In this document: positions 33,264 to 45,806 of the stretch, piece after piece
How the letters are laid out: each line of letters begins with the position of its first letter
Position numbering within the stretch: position 1 is the stretch's first letter
Assembly: GCA_023515745.1 (NCBI GenBank)
Contig: JALECJ010000056.1
Coordinates: 558,001 to 622,000 of the forward strand
Direction of reading: 5' to 3'
Length of the DNA: 64,000 bases
DNA from: Amoeboaphelidium protococcarum
Lineage: Eukaryota > Aphelidiomycota > Aphelidea
Translations under genes and position numbers: made by a program
The notes under the pieces: model-generated
What the model was told of the DNA's origin: nothing
The model's database searches: none
What the model saw: only the letters and a program-made list of their open reading frames with translations

Positions 33264-34832
33264 TCAAGTCTAGAACAAGCTTAACAAAGCCACTTTCTCA
33301 TCTACAGTAAAACCATCAACATTCACGCCGTTCAGGCCCATTAAATCACCGCTTTGAATTATAGTCTCGGTGGGAACTTTGGCCACCACCACATCTTCAT
33401 CATTAAGCAAAGAAGAGTTGGTCTTTGATACATCAGTAACCTGATTAATGGTGGTCATTAAATCGGGACTGGATTTGTTGTTTCGACTGACATAGCTGAA
33501 TAGAGTGCCTAAAAGCGTCTTCCTTCTCTAAACTGTCACTACAAAAGACACGCTCGACAATGCCTCATTCAGCCATCCAACACCATCTTCCCCGCTGGGC
33601 TTCAAGTTGCTTAAATCTTATGTGGACACATTTGACTGCTTGTACGTTCTAAAATGATTTAGCACCAAAATCATGGATCTATTCGTCGCAAAATTGGTAG
33701 CCAGCTGAGTTGCCGCCCTTAAAGTGTACGGAACTTTGTTAATGTTCAGATAATTCTAAGCCGAGATATTATGATTGCCAGGCTTGTAAAAGAAATTGTT
33801 CCATTTACTGTCCATAATTCTGACGGGCAGTGTTCTCTCTCTTAGTGGAGAGCGATAAAGCGTGTACAATGAGAATGCTAGTGAGGACAGATTAACGCCC
33901 ATCACTCCAAAATTAGTGTAACTCAAATCCAACTTCAACTGAGGATTGACAGGTGAGCCGGCCAGTGAAGTTCCTGTGACATTGACTTCCACGTACTTCC
34001 CACTCTGATCAAGACCGCCATTCCAAATCTAGCGTCGCGACAAAGTTATATGGTCCCAATACAAGCCAGCCATTTTGACGGACACGTTTGTCTATAACAA
34101 CCACCATGTATCAGCCTTCACTTCCTCAGGCGCATTAACAAACTTCTCCGGAGTCTTGATGTAATTAGAGTGAGCAATCCACACCTTCCACAGATGCGCG
34201 AAAAGCGTAGTGTTCTACAGCTGCGAGTCCAGGATGGTATCTAGTTGATATGCAGTGCGTCCAAACGCGACATCGGGGAATGGCATCTTGGCCACCAGAA
34301 TTCCCTCCATTCCATCATGGCCTGTGATATTACCACCGCGCGCTTAAGAGCCAAGATAGCGAAAAGTTATCGGCGTCTTGAAATGAATTTCTGTCCACAC
34401 GTAATTCGTGAAGCCAAGCGAAGTATTCACTTTCAGAGTAAAGCCATTCTCAGTAAAGTCACTGAATACACACGGCGGATAAGGACCAGTCTGGGGAGTG
34501 GCGAAAGCCCTCTAAAACATGTAAGGCACCAGTTGCCAAATGGTGAGGAATCCCAAAGCAGTGATCACTAGAAGAATGATGAGAACAGTGATGATGATAT
34601 AAAACCATTTGTATCTACCTGAATAGCACCCACAAAAACCTCCTACTCGAGATCGCTACTTAGCATTACTTTTCTATGCAACCTCAATATCCTGATAGCC
34701 ATTTATGCTCTCAGCAGTACCTGATGACGCGTCCAGCGATAGATTCGATATAGATCTCGCCAAAGTGTTTTAATCTATAGACACTTCTGGTAACTATTCT
34801 TCCACCTCCACCTATTACTATTAATCTGACAT
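33264..34832 (-). CDS. Type II membrane protein, LEA-2/DUF3712-like, function unknown
   Basis: A 522-residue protein, ATG 34832 to TGA 33264. The first 70 residues are acidic and Gln-rich (four TAA/TAG in the first seven codons). A single membrane span, WFYIIITVLIILLVITALGF, follows at about residue 75. The rest is beta-strand-rich, with VEVNVTGTSLAGSPVNPQLK and LSYTNFGVMGVNLSSLAFS. The layout (short cytosolic part, one span, long lumenal beta domains) resembles fungal vacuolar Tag1-type proteins with LEA-2/DUF3712 repeats. This is a weak family guess; the membrane topology is better supported. Probable vacuole or secretory-pathway location. Confidence 0.6.
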
Positions 34833-35262
34833 TATCTATTCAATCTTTATGAGCAAATTAAAAGAGAATTATTTTTGACAAAGTCAGTAAAACCAAGTAA
34901 AAGCTAGAAGTAATCATCATCTCCTTGAAAATTTGATCATGACTCCTGATCACGACTGATGTGTCATGCCTCAGCGTGTTGAAAGTTATAACACTCCATT
35001 ACGGAACGACTACTGTAGTTATGAGTCTGAAATTTATCCAGAACACAATATTTAAAATTATTTCTAATTCAAACTAGAATATAGAATGTATTTTAGATCA
35101 AATCAACTTTGATTAGTGTACAACCACGCCATCAATCTTCAGCATCATATCGAAGCTTCTTCTCTGATTTTATTTGCTTTTCCTCTATCTCTCTCTCTCA
35201 CTCTCATGCAAATATTATACTCTCACGCTCTCTCACTCTCTCTTATAACGCGAGAAAACAAA
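34833..35262. other. Divergent intergenic region with CT-rich tract
   Basis: A pyrimidine-rich stretch (CTCTCTCTCACTC-like) at about 35190-35245 lies just before the aminotransferase ATG and is probably its core promoter or 5' leader. No other feature is seen. Confidence 0.5.
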
Positions 35263-36754
35263 ATGTTTCAACTCTGGTGTCGGTCTACTTTAGTAAGGAA
35301 TCGCTGTCAACTTTCATCCATCCCGAGATCTTCTCTCAGTGTTGGCAATCGCTGTTATTATTCATCTCCGCTGAATCTAGATTTGCATCGCTCTCATCTC
35401 AAAACTATTTGCAATATATTACCCAAAGCAAATATGACTAGCAATATTAATGATAATGGTGGAACTCAGCAGAGTAAAAAGTTGTTGATGATTCCTGGTA
35501 TGTTTATTTTTCTGGCCTCATGCATATCATGATCGATATATCTTCGCTATGTAATGTGTAGGCCCGATTGAGTTCCATGAGGATGTGCTGGCTGCGATGG
35601 CTACCCATGGAACTTCTCATGTTGCTCCAAACTTTATTGATATGTTTGGCGAGTCTCTGGAGATGCTGCGCCAGGTTGTGTTCACCAAGGTAAGTTTTAT
35701 GCCAGTGTTGATACGGCCATGATGACATCGTATATATGATAAGTCCGTTATGGTTAATTGTGTGTAGACTGGGTAACCGTTTATTCTTAGTGGAAGTGGA
35801 ACGCTTGGATGGGACTCTGCCGTATGTAATTTGATGGAGGCTGGAGATGAAGCTCTGGTCATCAATACTGGATATTTTGGTGATAGCTTTGGACATTGTT
35901 TAGAGTCATACGGGTTCAAGGCAACGCATGTCCGTGCACCTTAAATTGGCGACGTTCCATCTATAAAGTCTATTTGGGAGGCTCTGACTGGTAAGAATTA
36001 CAAGTTGGTCAACATTACTCATGTTGATACATCCACAGGTGTTGTGGTGTCTAATATCAAGGAGATTGTGAAAGCTGTCAGAGATACGTGTCCTGATGCT
36101 GTTGTTTGTGTGGATGCTGTCTGCTCCTTTGCCGGTGAGAGATTCTACATGGATGAATGGGACGTTGACTTTGTGATGACTGGAAGTTAGAAGGCTCTTG
36201 GTGTACCCGCTGGATTGTGTATATTTGTCGCTTCACAGCGCGCCATCCAAGTGTTTTAGAATCGTAAGACTTATGTGTAAAACTACTACTGCTCTTGGAA
36301 GAATTGGATCCCGATTATGCAGGCATACGAAGGGAGGAAGCCGAGTTATTTTGCCACTCCTGCAGTTAATTTGATTATGGCTTTGAACGTGTCTTTGAAG
36401 TAGATTCTTGCCCAGGGAATGGAGAAGCGTTTTGCCAGTCATGAGGCTGCAAGTGCAAAGATTAAGGATACTCTGACCGGTGAATTAGGCTTGAAGCTGG
36501 TGCCTGTCAATCGCCAAGTGGCTGCCAATACTCTAACCGCAGTGTATTATCCTCAGGGTGTCAAGGCTGGCGATCTACTACCCAAGATTGGTTAGAATGG
36601 TGTAGTTCTAGCTGGTGGTCTACACAAGGATATTGCACCGCAGTACTTTCGTATTGGTCACATGGGAATATCTGTCACTGAGACGGCACGCAAGCACGTC
36701 GAAACCACTCTGGAAGCCATCAAGTAGGCTCTCTTTCAATGCATCCAGAAGTGA
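35263..36754 (+). CDS. AGX1: Alanine-glyoxylate / serine-pyruvate aminotransferase
   Basis: A PLP enzyme that converts glyoxylate and alanine to glycine and pyruvate. Exons 35263-35497, 35562-35689 and 35768-36754 (introns of 64 and 78 nt, both ending GTGTAG) encode 449 residues. The first 35 residues are Arg/Ser-rich without acids (MFQLWCRSTLVRNRCQLSS), a mitochondrial presequence. Core motifs: LMIPGPIEFHEDVLAAMA, SGSGTLGWDSAVCNLMEAGD, VCVDAVCSFAGE, and the PLP lysine in MTGSQKALGVPAG. The Gln before that lysine is a TAG codon, strong support for the altered code. C-terminal FRIGHMGI is also conserved. Confidence 0.93.
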
Positions 36755-37451
36755 TTGATTGATACTGTGATAATATATTGATAGTTGGTTGATAATTGAT
36801 ATTTGAATCTTATACCCTCTGAGTTACACTAATCTTGATGTGGCGGAAACGCGTATGTTCAAACACTTGAGAGTCGGCTAAATGAACCTTTGCGCTTTGC
36901 GTCGCTCGGAGACGTTCGGTTGTCGGTGGAATCTGACTTCTTTTAATTCTCTTCATTTTGAACAAAACTTTTATGAATAGCATTTAAAGCAATGTGACTG
37001 TGTAGTCAACGCGTCCATTTAATATTTTAATGCTCTTTATACTACATGTAACGTATAAATGATCATTAGCTGCTCAATATTCGGTACTAGAGAATGTGAT
37101 GAATTTGGCATTTGTCAGAGTGCACTTTACAATAGTCAAAGTTATTTTGACTGATCCAGAGTGCCATGCTGTACAAAACATCCGCTACCAAACTTAATTC
37201 TGATTCTCTATTAATCTTCTACTTTCTTATCTATTTTGCACTTTTACTGGCTATATAAAATCATATATTTTGCTCTGTATGTATAGTAATTTTAAAGCCA
37301 TCTTGTACGGACTTTCTATTGAATGCCTATGTAACTTTTGACGCGTTTTCTATTTCGTTGCTTTTAGTCAATCAGATTTTCATCCTTAAAGAGTTGAGCT
37401 AAATCTTTAAAAAAATTTAACCAATTCATTTAGAGCGAGTCTAATTAAAAC
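36755..37451. other. Intergenic region
   Basis: About 700 bp with no gene that I can support. Three ACGCGT hexamers (about 36848, 37010, 37341) lie in it. The part 36890-36930 is GC-richer than its surroundings (a run around CGTCGCTCGGAGACGTTCGG), but I can assign no RNA family. Confidence 0.4.
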
Positions 37452-38444
37452 ATGATCAGAACTAGATAGACACTTTATAAGGCAGCGATTAGATACAATT
37501 CATCGTAGCAGGGTGCGAAGAAGAATTTGTTTGATCAGATCAAGGATAGAGCATAGCAATATGTTCCTAAAGGTGTGCCAAAGAATCTGGTGCAGGATAT
37601 TAAAGGATCTCTTGACGCGACAAAGAAGAATCTCATTGATGATAATGCAACAAGATATGGCGGTATTACGAGTAAAGAGTTCAGGAGTAGGATCAAAGAC
37701 ATGAGGCTGAAGGGAGTGGCCGGATATGCTGATAATGTCGGCACTGTGGAAGAGAACAAGGATGCAGGCGCGAATATTGTCATGCACAAAGACAGCAAGT
37801 GGAAGCAGGCTTGGGAGAATATGAAGGACAATAATCCAATTGTATCCAGAATTTATGACATCAAGAGGACATACGAGCAGAGCGATAACGCCTTTGTCAA
37901 TCTGACGCGTAATATCACGTACCGTCTGCAGGATATGTTTGGCTCTCTGACTGATGAGAATGAACATGCAGTGGCTATTGCAGAGATCAAAGTGAGCGAT
38001 CCTGCATTTGATGTCGACACTTTTGTGCAGGATCTGCGCGAATTCGTCGTGCCTGAGGTTCTGGAGGCTTTCATTGACTGGGATGAGAAGGAGCTGAAGT
38101 AGTACGTCACTGATGGAGTAATGTCCGTGCTGAAGTAATCGCGTGATTAGCTGCATCAAGAGGGTGGCGTGATTGAAGGACGTCTGTTGGACCTGCGCAA
38201 TGTCGAATTGAACATGGCCAAGATAATTGATGATATGCCAGTGCTGATTGTCACGTTCAAGGCGCAGTAGACAGAGGTGGTGCGTGATGCTAAGTCGAAT
38301 GAGATTATCGCTGGTGACCAGAACGTGGTGAATGATGTGTATTACGCGTGGGCTCTGATGCGTTCCAACGTTGAAGATGCGCCACTTTCCAATGGCTGGA
38401 AGATTGCAGAGTTCTCCATTGTCGGCGTAAGGGAGAGTTTATGA
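37452..38444 (+). CDS. TIM44: Mitochondrial import motor subunit TIM44
   Basis: A 330-residue matrix protein that anchors mtHsp70 at the TIM23 channel. ATG 37452 to TGA 38442, no intron. Residues 1-17 look like a presequence (MIRTRQTLYKAAIRYNSS). The N-terminal half is charged and helical (PKNLVQDIKGSLDATKKNLI). The C-terminal domain is the well-conserved part: WENMKDNNPIVSRIYDIKRT, IAEIKVSDPAFDVDTFVQDL, EVLEAFIDWDEKELKQYVTD, and MPVLIVTFKAQQTEVVRDAK. It is shorter than yeast Tim44 (431), mainly in the N-terminal region. Confidence 0.9.
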
Positions 38445-38573
38445 GGTGAGTGTGTCGATATAGATGGGCAAATTATTGTCATTTTTAGACTTGAATTTTT
38501 TTTAATTTATCGACAACTCTATAGAATATAATAAATGGCGGATATAAACATTTACATTACTTAAAGTCATAAA

Positions 38574-39149
38574 TCATTCAGACTTCTTGCCATTATTAAG
38601 CTTGACTTTTGAGCCATCCATGGATTGCAACTCTGCCTTGATTCTCTACTCTAACCGCGATTTTAACTGCGGTCGATAGCCAAGGGCAAAGAGCAGTTCA
38701 AACCACACAAAGAATGGTGCAAGTAGAAGAGCTTGTGTGAAATTCTCATTAAGTGCCGGTGCTCGCTTCTCCACCAGGCCATGAGACAGGAACTGAGCCA
38801 CCCAGCTGAATACATGCAGATACAGAGCATACATGTTTGCATTCTTCTTGCCATATGTCAGTAGAAAGTGGTTCGCTCCATACGCTAATCCAAATAGCAG
38901 AGGAGAATACAGAGCACCAGCCATCGGTTCAAGTAGAATGTAGTAACACGCATATATTAGAGTCACAACATACGAACCAGTAACTGGGGTGTGATCAATC
39001 ACTGTCCAATTGCTGGCCCAAACGAGAGCGGTCCAGAAAATAAGAGGCACAAATACAAAATGAACAATTTAATTCCATTTTGTATTATGATACTTGGCAT
39101 AGAACGCAAGCTACTCCTCAAAGTCAAATAATTTTGATAATCGAGACAT
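38574..39149 (-). CDS. Mpo1-like (DUF962) ER membrane dioxygenase
   Basis: A 191-residue protein, ATG 39149 to TGA 38574. The N-terminal motif FYAKYHNTKWNQIVHFVFVP is diagnostic of the DUF962/Mpo1 family, with His residues that bind iron in yeast Mpo1, an alpha-oxidising dioxygenase of 2-hydroxy fatty acids in phytosphingosine breakdown. A second set occurs in YGKKNANMYALYLHVFSWVA followed by QFLSHGLVEKRAPAL. There are four hydrophobic segments, and the C-terminus is Lys-rich and ends KKSE, possibly an ER retrieval signal. I am confident of the family; the reaction is by analogy with yeast. Confidence 0.85.
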
Positions 39150-39348
39150 TACAACGTTTTCAGTATTATAGTTGTTGTTGCAACAAGATTTCACGCTGAA
39201 GAGAAGAGGGATAAGGCGATAGTGCAGCGGATAATTTAAACGAGCGGTCTTTACACTGCTAATTTACGCGATATATCAAGATGTATAATGAAAGTCAACA
39301 TATTTTAGTAAATACTAAGCTCATAAAATAAATGTATTCTGATAATAT

Positions 39349-40158
39349 TCAAAATCTAAGAGTGCGAATGGCTCCAGTTAAACGTGCGATATCATCAGTC
39401 TTCTTGGTTCTGCATTAGGTACGTTCTAGATGTTGAACTAGACCAGTAAGACTTACGAATGTACTTGAACATGCATGGCAGCGATAGTCACAGTCTGCGT
39501 GGATCCTTGAATTCAAATGAGCAACTAGCTATGTTGGTGCATCAACGCACTTATCACACAGCGGACACTGATACTCATCATAGTACTCATTGTAACATTA
39601 TTGTGCCAACTGAATAGTGCAACGACCAGCCATTGATCTATCGCTATGACCAGGATATTCAATAGCGGGACGTGTAAACGTGTTTGGTGCGCCACTTTGA
39701 GCCTCCCATCTCCGTATCAAGTTCAGCAAGTCTTACCGGGAACCTCTGAAGCCATTACAACGACTAGATTCAACATGAGCAGCCACTGCAGACAGTGTCT
39801 TGAAGGTCAATTAACGACACAGCGGGCATGTGATAGATCGCTACTTGTGCACATCAGATTACTCGTGATTACTCAGTGCATTCCAATTACTGAAGCATTT
39901 ACCACATTCCGAGCACCAGTTGTGTTCCTCACGTAGATGCGAGGTGTAGTCCGTCTAAGAGAAGAAGTATTCATCACAAATTGAGCAGGTATGAGTTGCA
40001 TGACTGCGCGACGTTTTCAAATGACACTGCAGACCATTGTAGTTGACAAACTCGAGATCACACTGATCACACCAGAAGTGGGCGCTGCTATTCTTGATAT
40101 GCTGCTACTTGGCCTCATAACTTCCAAACCATCTATCGCACCTTTCACAATATGACAT
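39349..40158 (-). CDS. C2H2 zinc-finger protein
   Basis: A 269-residue protein, ATG 40158 to TGA 39349. It has about six or seven zinc fingers with C-x2-C spacing, for example CERCDRWFGSYEAKQQH, CDQCDLEFVNYNGLQCH, CSICDEYFFSQTDYTSH, CSECGKCFSNWNALSNH, CPLCDKCVDAPTQLVAH and CHACSSTFVSLTGLVQH. A linker of about 60 residues lies in the middle. The final unit ending LERTQC matches fungal fingers in which the last His is replaced by Cys. Fingers with aromatic linkers could bind RNA or DNA; no effector domain is seen, so function is open. Confidence 0.8.
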
Positions 40159-40647
40159 TGTACTACCACAATATATGACGCGATAAACTAAGATGTAGGT
40201 AGTGAAAATTAGAGATAATCACAGCGAAACTGATAGCGATTGTAAAAAACATGAACAAACTCTGCATGAAAATATAAATTGATGCGATGACAAAGCGTGT
40301 TTGACTGTTACTATCGCGAGTCCACGCTATGACTGCTATTGTACATTTGATGCGACAAAGTGCGGATAATGATGATAAAACTTAATGTTAATTTATCAGT
40401 TCTTGGTAGACTTTCAGTATGTTTAACAGCTAGTAAAAGCAATTCATAGTATACGCCACGCTTTCTTGTGACTTTCACGTTTCAACTTTCAGCTCGTTCC
40501 GTTAAGAAATTCAGTCTTCATTAAGGAGCAATAACTACAGTATACTGGTGGTTAAAAATAATTTATTCTTGGTGTATAATGTAGCAGGTATGAATATACA
40601 TTTTGTCATTGTACAAAGAGAGCGTAAACATATATAATATTTTTATC
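40159..40647. other. Divergent intergenic region
   Basis: It lies between the zinc-finger gene (minus) and the coiled-coil gene (plus) and must hold both promoters. No gene is visible. Confidence 0.5.
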
Positions 40648-42615
40648 ATGTAGTCTCATAGTGGTTCAGTTGATCTGGACAAGTTGACCAATCTCTAGTA
40701 TATTGATGATGAATTGAGTGGCATAAAGAGTGATTTGGAACTGCTGGAAAGTTCTCTGTGCGGAGACTTGTAGTTTGATTAGCACATATTTAATGGTGGT
40801 GGTAATAATAATAATGGTGGTGGTGATGGAATTCTGGGTGAGGATGCTGAGAATACTATTCATACTCCTAATGCTCCTACACCTACTCCATACTCTGTGT
40901 AATAAAGTGCTAAACAGACAAAGAAGAACAATAATTATTTAAATAACGATAATCAAAATGATTATAATGTGAATAAGGTGGTGGTAAAGAAGCCATATTT
41001 GAAGCGTACTTCACTCTCTGTACTTCCTGGATCGAAGCCAGATTTTAAATAATACAAGTAGACTGGTAAGAAGACTCGATACTCCTCCTCTTTTGCTCCT
41101 CCATCATCATCGTCTTCAATTCACTATCAGAATAAGAAGTTTGGAAAGGATTCCCATTTAAGTAAAGTAGTAGATGAATAACATAGTTAGAATAACATGA
41201 ATGTTTAGGATGAATTGGATTTGACTCTGAAAATGTTGGATGAGGCTCATAGAGATAATGTAAAGTTGCGATAGGAGATGAAGGACTTGTAACAGCAGAT
41301 GAAGTTGCGATTGTAAAAGTAATAGATTGTCGCGTTGAAGCCTCCTCAATAGCCAGAGTCCTTAAGTGAATAAAAGTAGAACACTGTTGATTAGGACAGT
41401 ATAATTATCAACGCAGAAGTGAATAAGCTCAAGTAATAGTTGTAACTGCAATAGGAGTAGCATGAACAGGAAAAGATACAGCTATAGCAATAAGTGTAAA
41501 ATTTAATGAATAGCTAGAGATAGTCAAGGTCACCTTAAAAGTCTGTGCGTCCAACCGAGTCAACTTTTGAGTCGCTAATCAACATTTACTCTGCGGATGG
41601 TCAATTGTCTCCCAAAAGAAATCGGTCACTATCTCCGGTAAAGTCTCTCAAGTAAGCAGAGTAGTTAAAATAGTTGAGAGATGAAATTTAGTCTTTAAAA
41701 GATGATAATTTGATTCTTGAATAGTAGTTGAGTGACGCTATACGGCACGGTGTATCTGGTAATCAAGGTGGTAGTAACGGCAACATGTAGATGAAAGATT
41801 ATTAGCTATAACTTGGTAATAGGTTGAGTGAAATTGGCTAGTTGCGCAGAGATTATGACAAGTTGAGTAAAGAGAAGAACAAGATATCTTTAGAAAAGTC
41901 CTCGCTGTAAAGAAAGCTGCAGCAAATAGAATTGGATTATTAGTCGCTGGAGGTGCAGAATAAAGGCCTGCTCAAGTCGGAGTAATAATGCTAGAAGCGC
42001 ATTGTCGATCTCACCAAAAAGTTGGATGAAGTTAAATTCTCTGGTCCTCAATCGCATGATCTTTAGCAGGAGCTGGTTATTCTTCGAAAATCACATGCTG
42101 ATGCTCAATCTTAAATCGCTAAACTAAAGTCGGAGAATTTGGAGTTGTCAAGTCTCAAGTAGATGGTGAAATCTCTCACCAGTGATCTGTAGTTGAAGCA
42201 AGCGGAGAATCAGTAGCTGGTTATGGAGATTGATTAATTTAAAGTACTCGCTCATGATTTGAAGTAAAAGTTGAATTCTCAAGAGAAGGAAATCCAACAG
42301 AAAAATGATGATTTGCATCAGCTGAATGGATTGATTGATTAAATGAAAGCGGAGCAGATTGGGCTGTCCCAGAAGCTGCAACTGTACAGTGATATTGAAT
42401 CTGGTTCTCCCAAAAAGTCTTCAGCCATTAAATTGATGAATAAAATTGAGAAAATGGAGCGTGAGTTAAAGGTCAGGGAGTAATAGATTAAAAGTCTTTT
42501 ATCAACGTACGACATTGATCAGTTTAGATAATTGATTGCTGATAAAGATGCTCAAATCAGACACTATGGTCAGGAGTTGGAGAAGTTGATAAAGTAAATG
42601 CAGAATATGAGGTGA
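40648..42615 (+). CDS. Gln-rich coiled-coil protein, function unknown
   Basis: A 655-residue protein, ATG 40648 to TGA 42613, with well over 40 in-frame TAA/TAG codons; in the standard code it would be invisible. Residues 1-190 are disordered (Asn/Gly runs, then RYSSSFAPPSSSSSIHYQ). From about 195 it forms long coiled coils with heptads, for example LDLTLKMLDEAHRDNVKLRQ, AEQLKQLRDEIQSLKDDNLI, and LQLKQAENQQLVMEIDQFK. A basic Ser-Pro stretch (SPKRNRSLSPVKS) near residue 325 separates two coils and may be phosphorylated. The architecture fits a cytoskeletal, centrosomal or vesicle-tether protein, but I recognise no family. Confidence 0.8.
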
Positions 42616-42715
42616 TGAATGTAATGTATTGGATTGTTATATCGATAGAACTTTACATCTTTATATACGCCAGATAATAAAGTCCATCTTACCACTAACA
42701 AGTACAGCAGACTAT

Positions 42716-45544
42716 TCAACTAAGTTCAAAGCCAATTCCAGATTTAATCGCGTAAAGCAACTTGGACCTTAAAGTAAACTCGTCCGCATAAGGAGGTAAC
42801 TTTAGCAGATTAACACAAGTGGACGTGGTTGGAAGCCGATCCTTATCAGTGCCAGCAAATCTAATACTAAACTGAGGCTATAGCTCTTTAAATCCAAGCA
42901 GAGGTGGTCTAGAGCATGAAGTGACAAATTTTACAAACGCCTACTTTTCATCTTCAGAAAACGACTGTAATACTCGCCAAAACATTTGTATGGTAGGATG
43001 AGAGTCAGAGTAGACATTATCATACACAGTGTGATCCCTTAAATCTTGAAGATCTATCGGAACTTGGGCGCCAGATATCAGAACATGTAACTCCTTCTCA
43101 TTAAACAGCTGCAACCAACGCGGCTATATCAAATCTGACAGCCCAGCAAAGAAAGCCTGACTTTGAAGTTGAATCTGCTTATTCAGCTTATAATGAGCCA
43201 CCAAGTAGATATATCGTATCCTGTTCTCTTTGGTGACCGCAATATTCTTGCCATTGGGAATAAGTTCCACAGTCTTTGCAGTGCCAAACTCATCGCTGCT
43301 CAGAGAGAACGTCAGAGACAGATCTTCAACATTGCCATCATAATTCTTTAAGAACATCAAATTTCGATACAATTCAGGATCCAGAGATGGCAGATCATCC
43401 AGATAATTAAGTCTCCCAAGCCATTTGTTAAGAAAGAAGGGGGCAAATGATGCCTATACAAGTATCCCTTCATACAACGCCTTTCCCATAATTCTACCCA
43501 AAAACCCAAAGTACTCCAACTGTTATGGTTCAACAGCGTACTCATGCGGATTAGGATAAATAAGCTGCTCCTGAGTATACGTGAATAGACCAAGATTAGG
43601 ATCGAAAGCCAACTTGCACAATGTAGTCAGAAACTCTTTAAAGACACCACCGCCATCAATGCCAGCTTCTTCGAGACCGAGTTCACTTATAAATGTAATA
43701 CCGACACGGTCTTTCAATTGAGATCCAAGCTGATTCAGTTTATTAAAACTATCCTCCAACAACATAGACCTCCTAATAGTAACTCGATGTCGAGGAAATC
43801 CCATATATTGATTATCTTTCTAGTCAATGGCGAGATATTGTTAAAACAAGCGCACACGATTCTCAAAAGAGATGATTTACGGCATGTGTTGCAGTATTTA
43901 TTAATATGGCGACAACTACCCATTGACATCAGATCCAACTTTGAGACTATTCTCATTATCTAAAGCCGCCACCATCAACCTCTCAAAGTCAAAGTCATCA
44001 GTCATGATCCAGAACTTGTCTGGACAAAACTATCTCTAGCTGTCCCTAATGACGATTTGATTCAAAAGCTTGTACATGACACTTCTTATCTATCCAAGAC
44101 TGATAATCTTAAATGCAGAGCCATTCATGAAAGACACACTCTGAACATTAATCGTCAGCTTAAACGCCAAATTTTTAAGAATCGACGTAAATTCAACCAA
44201 CCTTTGCAACCCGAAGACATTCTTCTCCCCATAAAACTCTTCACTTCCATAAACCAATAAGAGTCTACTCAACATTTCACAAAGCATGTAAAGCACAATG
44301 TAAGTCTGCTCAAATTCTTATTGCGTAACATCTACACCTTTCATCTGGCCATCAATGACCAACTTAATCAATTCTGAACTTTTAAGGAGTAAATACAAAT
44401 CAGAAAAGTATCTGCCACCAGAGCCATAGATTAATTAAATAAATACTTCATCTTGCATGCTCTCATCGATTGATATGATCTAAAACAAAGCTATAATTTA
44501 CTCAGCAAGATCAGGTTTATCATTTAAGGGCATTGAAGTCAATAATTTAACAAAATTCCCTCTCATCATAACGGCTTTCAGAAGGCTCAACAATTAAGAG
44601 ATATTTTCATCTACCTAATCAACATCACCATTGGCTGAGCTTCCATTCTTTAAGTTTTAATTCAAAGTTTATATAGTCTGATACTAAGTAAACAGTAATG
44701 AGAACAGTTATAAATCTTCACGCTTAATAAGCTTCTACTTAGTGACTATTTAAACACAAAGTAAGAGCAGTTAAAGCATCAAGGCCAATTCTTCAACTGT
44801 AAACTCTAAATCGCTTCTAAAACTTAATAAACCAGAGCGAATACTTTCATACGAATTGTAGCTGATAGCAATACTAACGCCTTTCAACTGTTCAGAATTC
44901 AGGACAATCTAGAGCAAATTCTTCAACTACTGGGCACTCTAAGAGTAAGGGATAAGGCGCATGATTATATCAGTCACCACTTGATCATGATATTATTTTA
45001 GTTATTCCAGTGTACGTAGATTTGTATCATTCATAAACCTTGATATAGAGCTAAATACTTCATCATTGCCCAAGAGCAAAATAAACTTTAGATATCGCTG
45101 CACTAAATCAATTTCAAACTATCCAGATAGAACCACTCGAGTCAACTTTCCTAATCTTCTACTCCATTCCTTCACACTGATTTAATTAAACTCAGAATCA
45201 TTGAGTACTTGTAAAATCTAGTTTAGTTTTATAGTCTACTCGCTTTATGACAAATAGACGCGAAATCTTAAAAACTCATCCACTCTTAAAGCTTTAACTG
45301 AGTTGGTATCATCAACGGATATTGTCCACTTGCTCATAATCTGTCCACTGAATACCTTCAAATTACTCCATGATCGAAAGTATTTCTGAATTACAATGGC
45401 AGCATTAAACCTCCGACGATCTTCCATCCTCTTTTCTCTCTCCACCTGGGCACGCTTTAAAACTTCATCCCTTGACAATTACTAAGACTATTTACCAGCC
45501 AAATTCACATTCCTCTTTCTGCTAGCCTCTCCAGTAAAGAACAT
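42716..45544 (-). CDS. HECT E3 ubiquitin ligase, UBE3C/Hul5-like
   Basis: A 942-residue protein, ATG 45544 to TGA 42716. The N-terminus [18 protein letters not shown] matches the MF-F-G...RR-VNL start of fungal Hul5 and UBE3C. It is followed by [20 protein letters not shown] and the IQ motif [12 protein letters not shown]. Residues about 580-942 form the HECT domain: [35 protein letters not shown], and the catalytic Cys in [14 protein letters not shown] near residue 909. Hul5 extends ubiquitin chains at the proteasome and on misfolded proteins. The length equals that of yeast Hul5 (910). Confidence 0.9.
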
Positions 45545-45806
45545 AATAATAATACTTTTTTAATATGAATATACCAGCGAGATGGCACTATTGAATTGAT
45601 ACAAGTAATAATCAGTAACAAAGGCATAAAGAAGGGGAGGGAACAAAAAGAATAAAAAGAACAAAAGCGAAGCATTTCAACTGAAACAAAAAACTATTCA
45701 TCAACTTCCAAAATGCAAAAGACAATCATCACCTATCATTTAAACAAAATAGCGCACTCTCTCTCTCTATGTCTCTCCCTTTCATTCCACTCCATGCAGT
45801 AATACC

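Noticed and set aside
36880..36960. Possible structured small RNA in a GC-richer patch
   Set aside because: I could match no snRNA, 5S or SRP consensus and saw no Pol III terminator in place.
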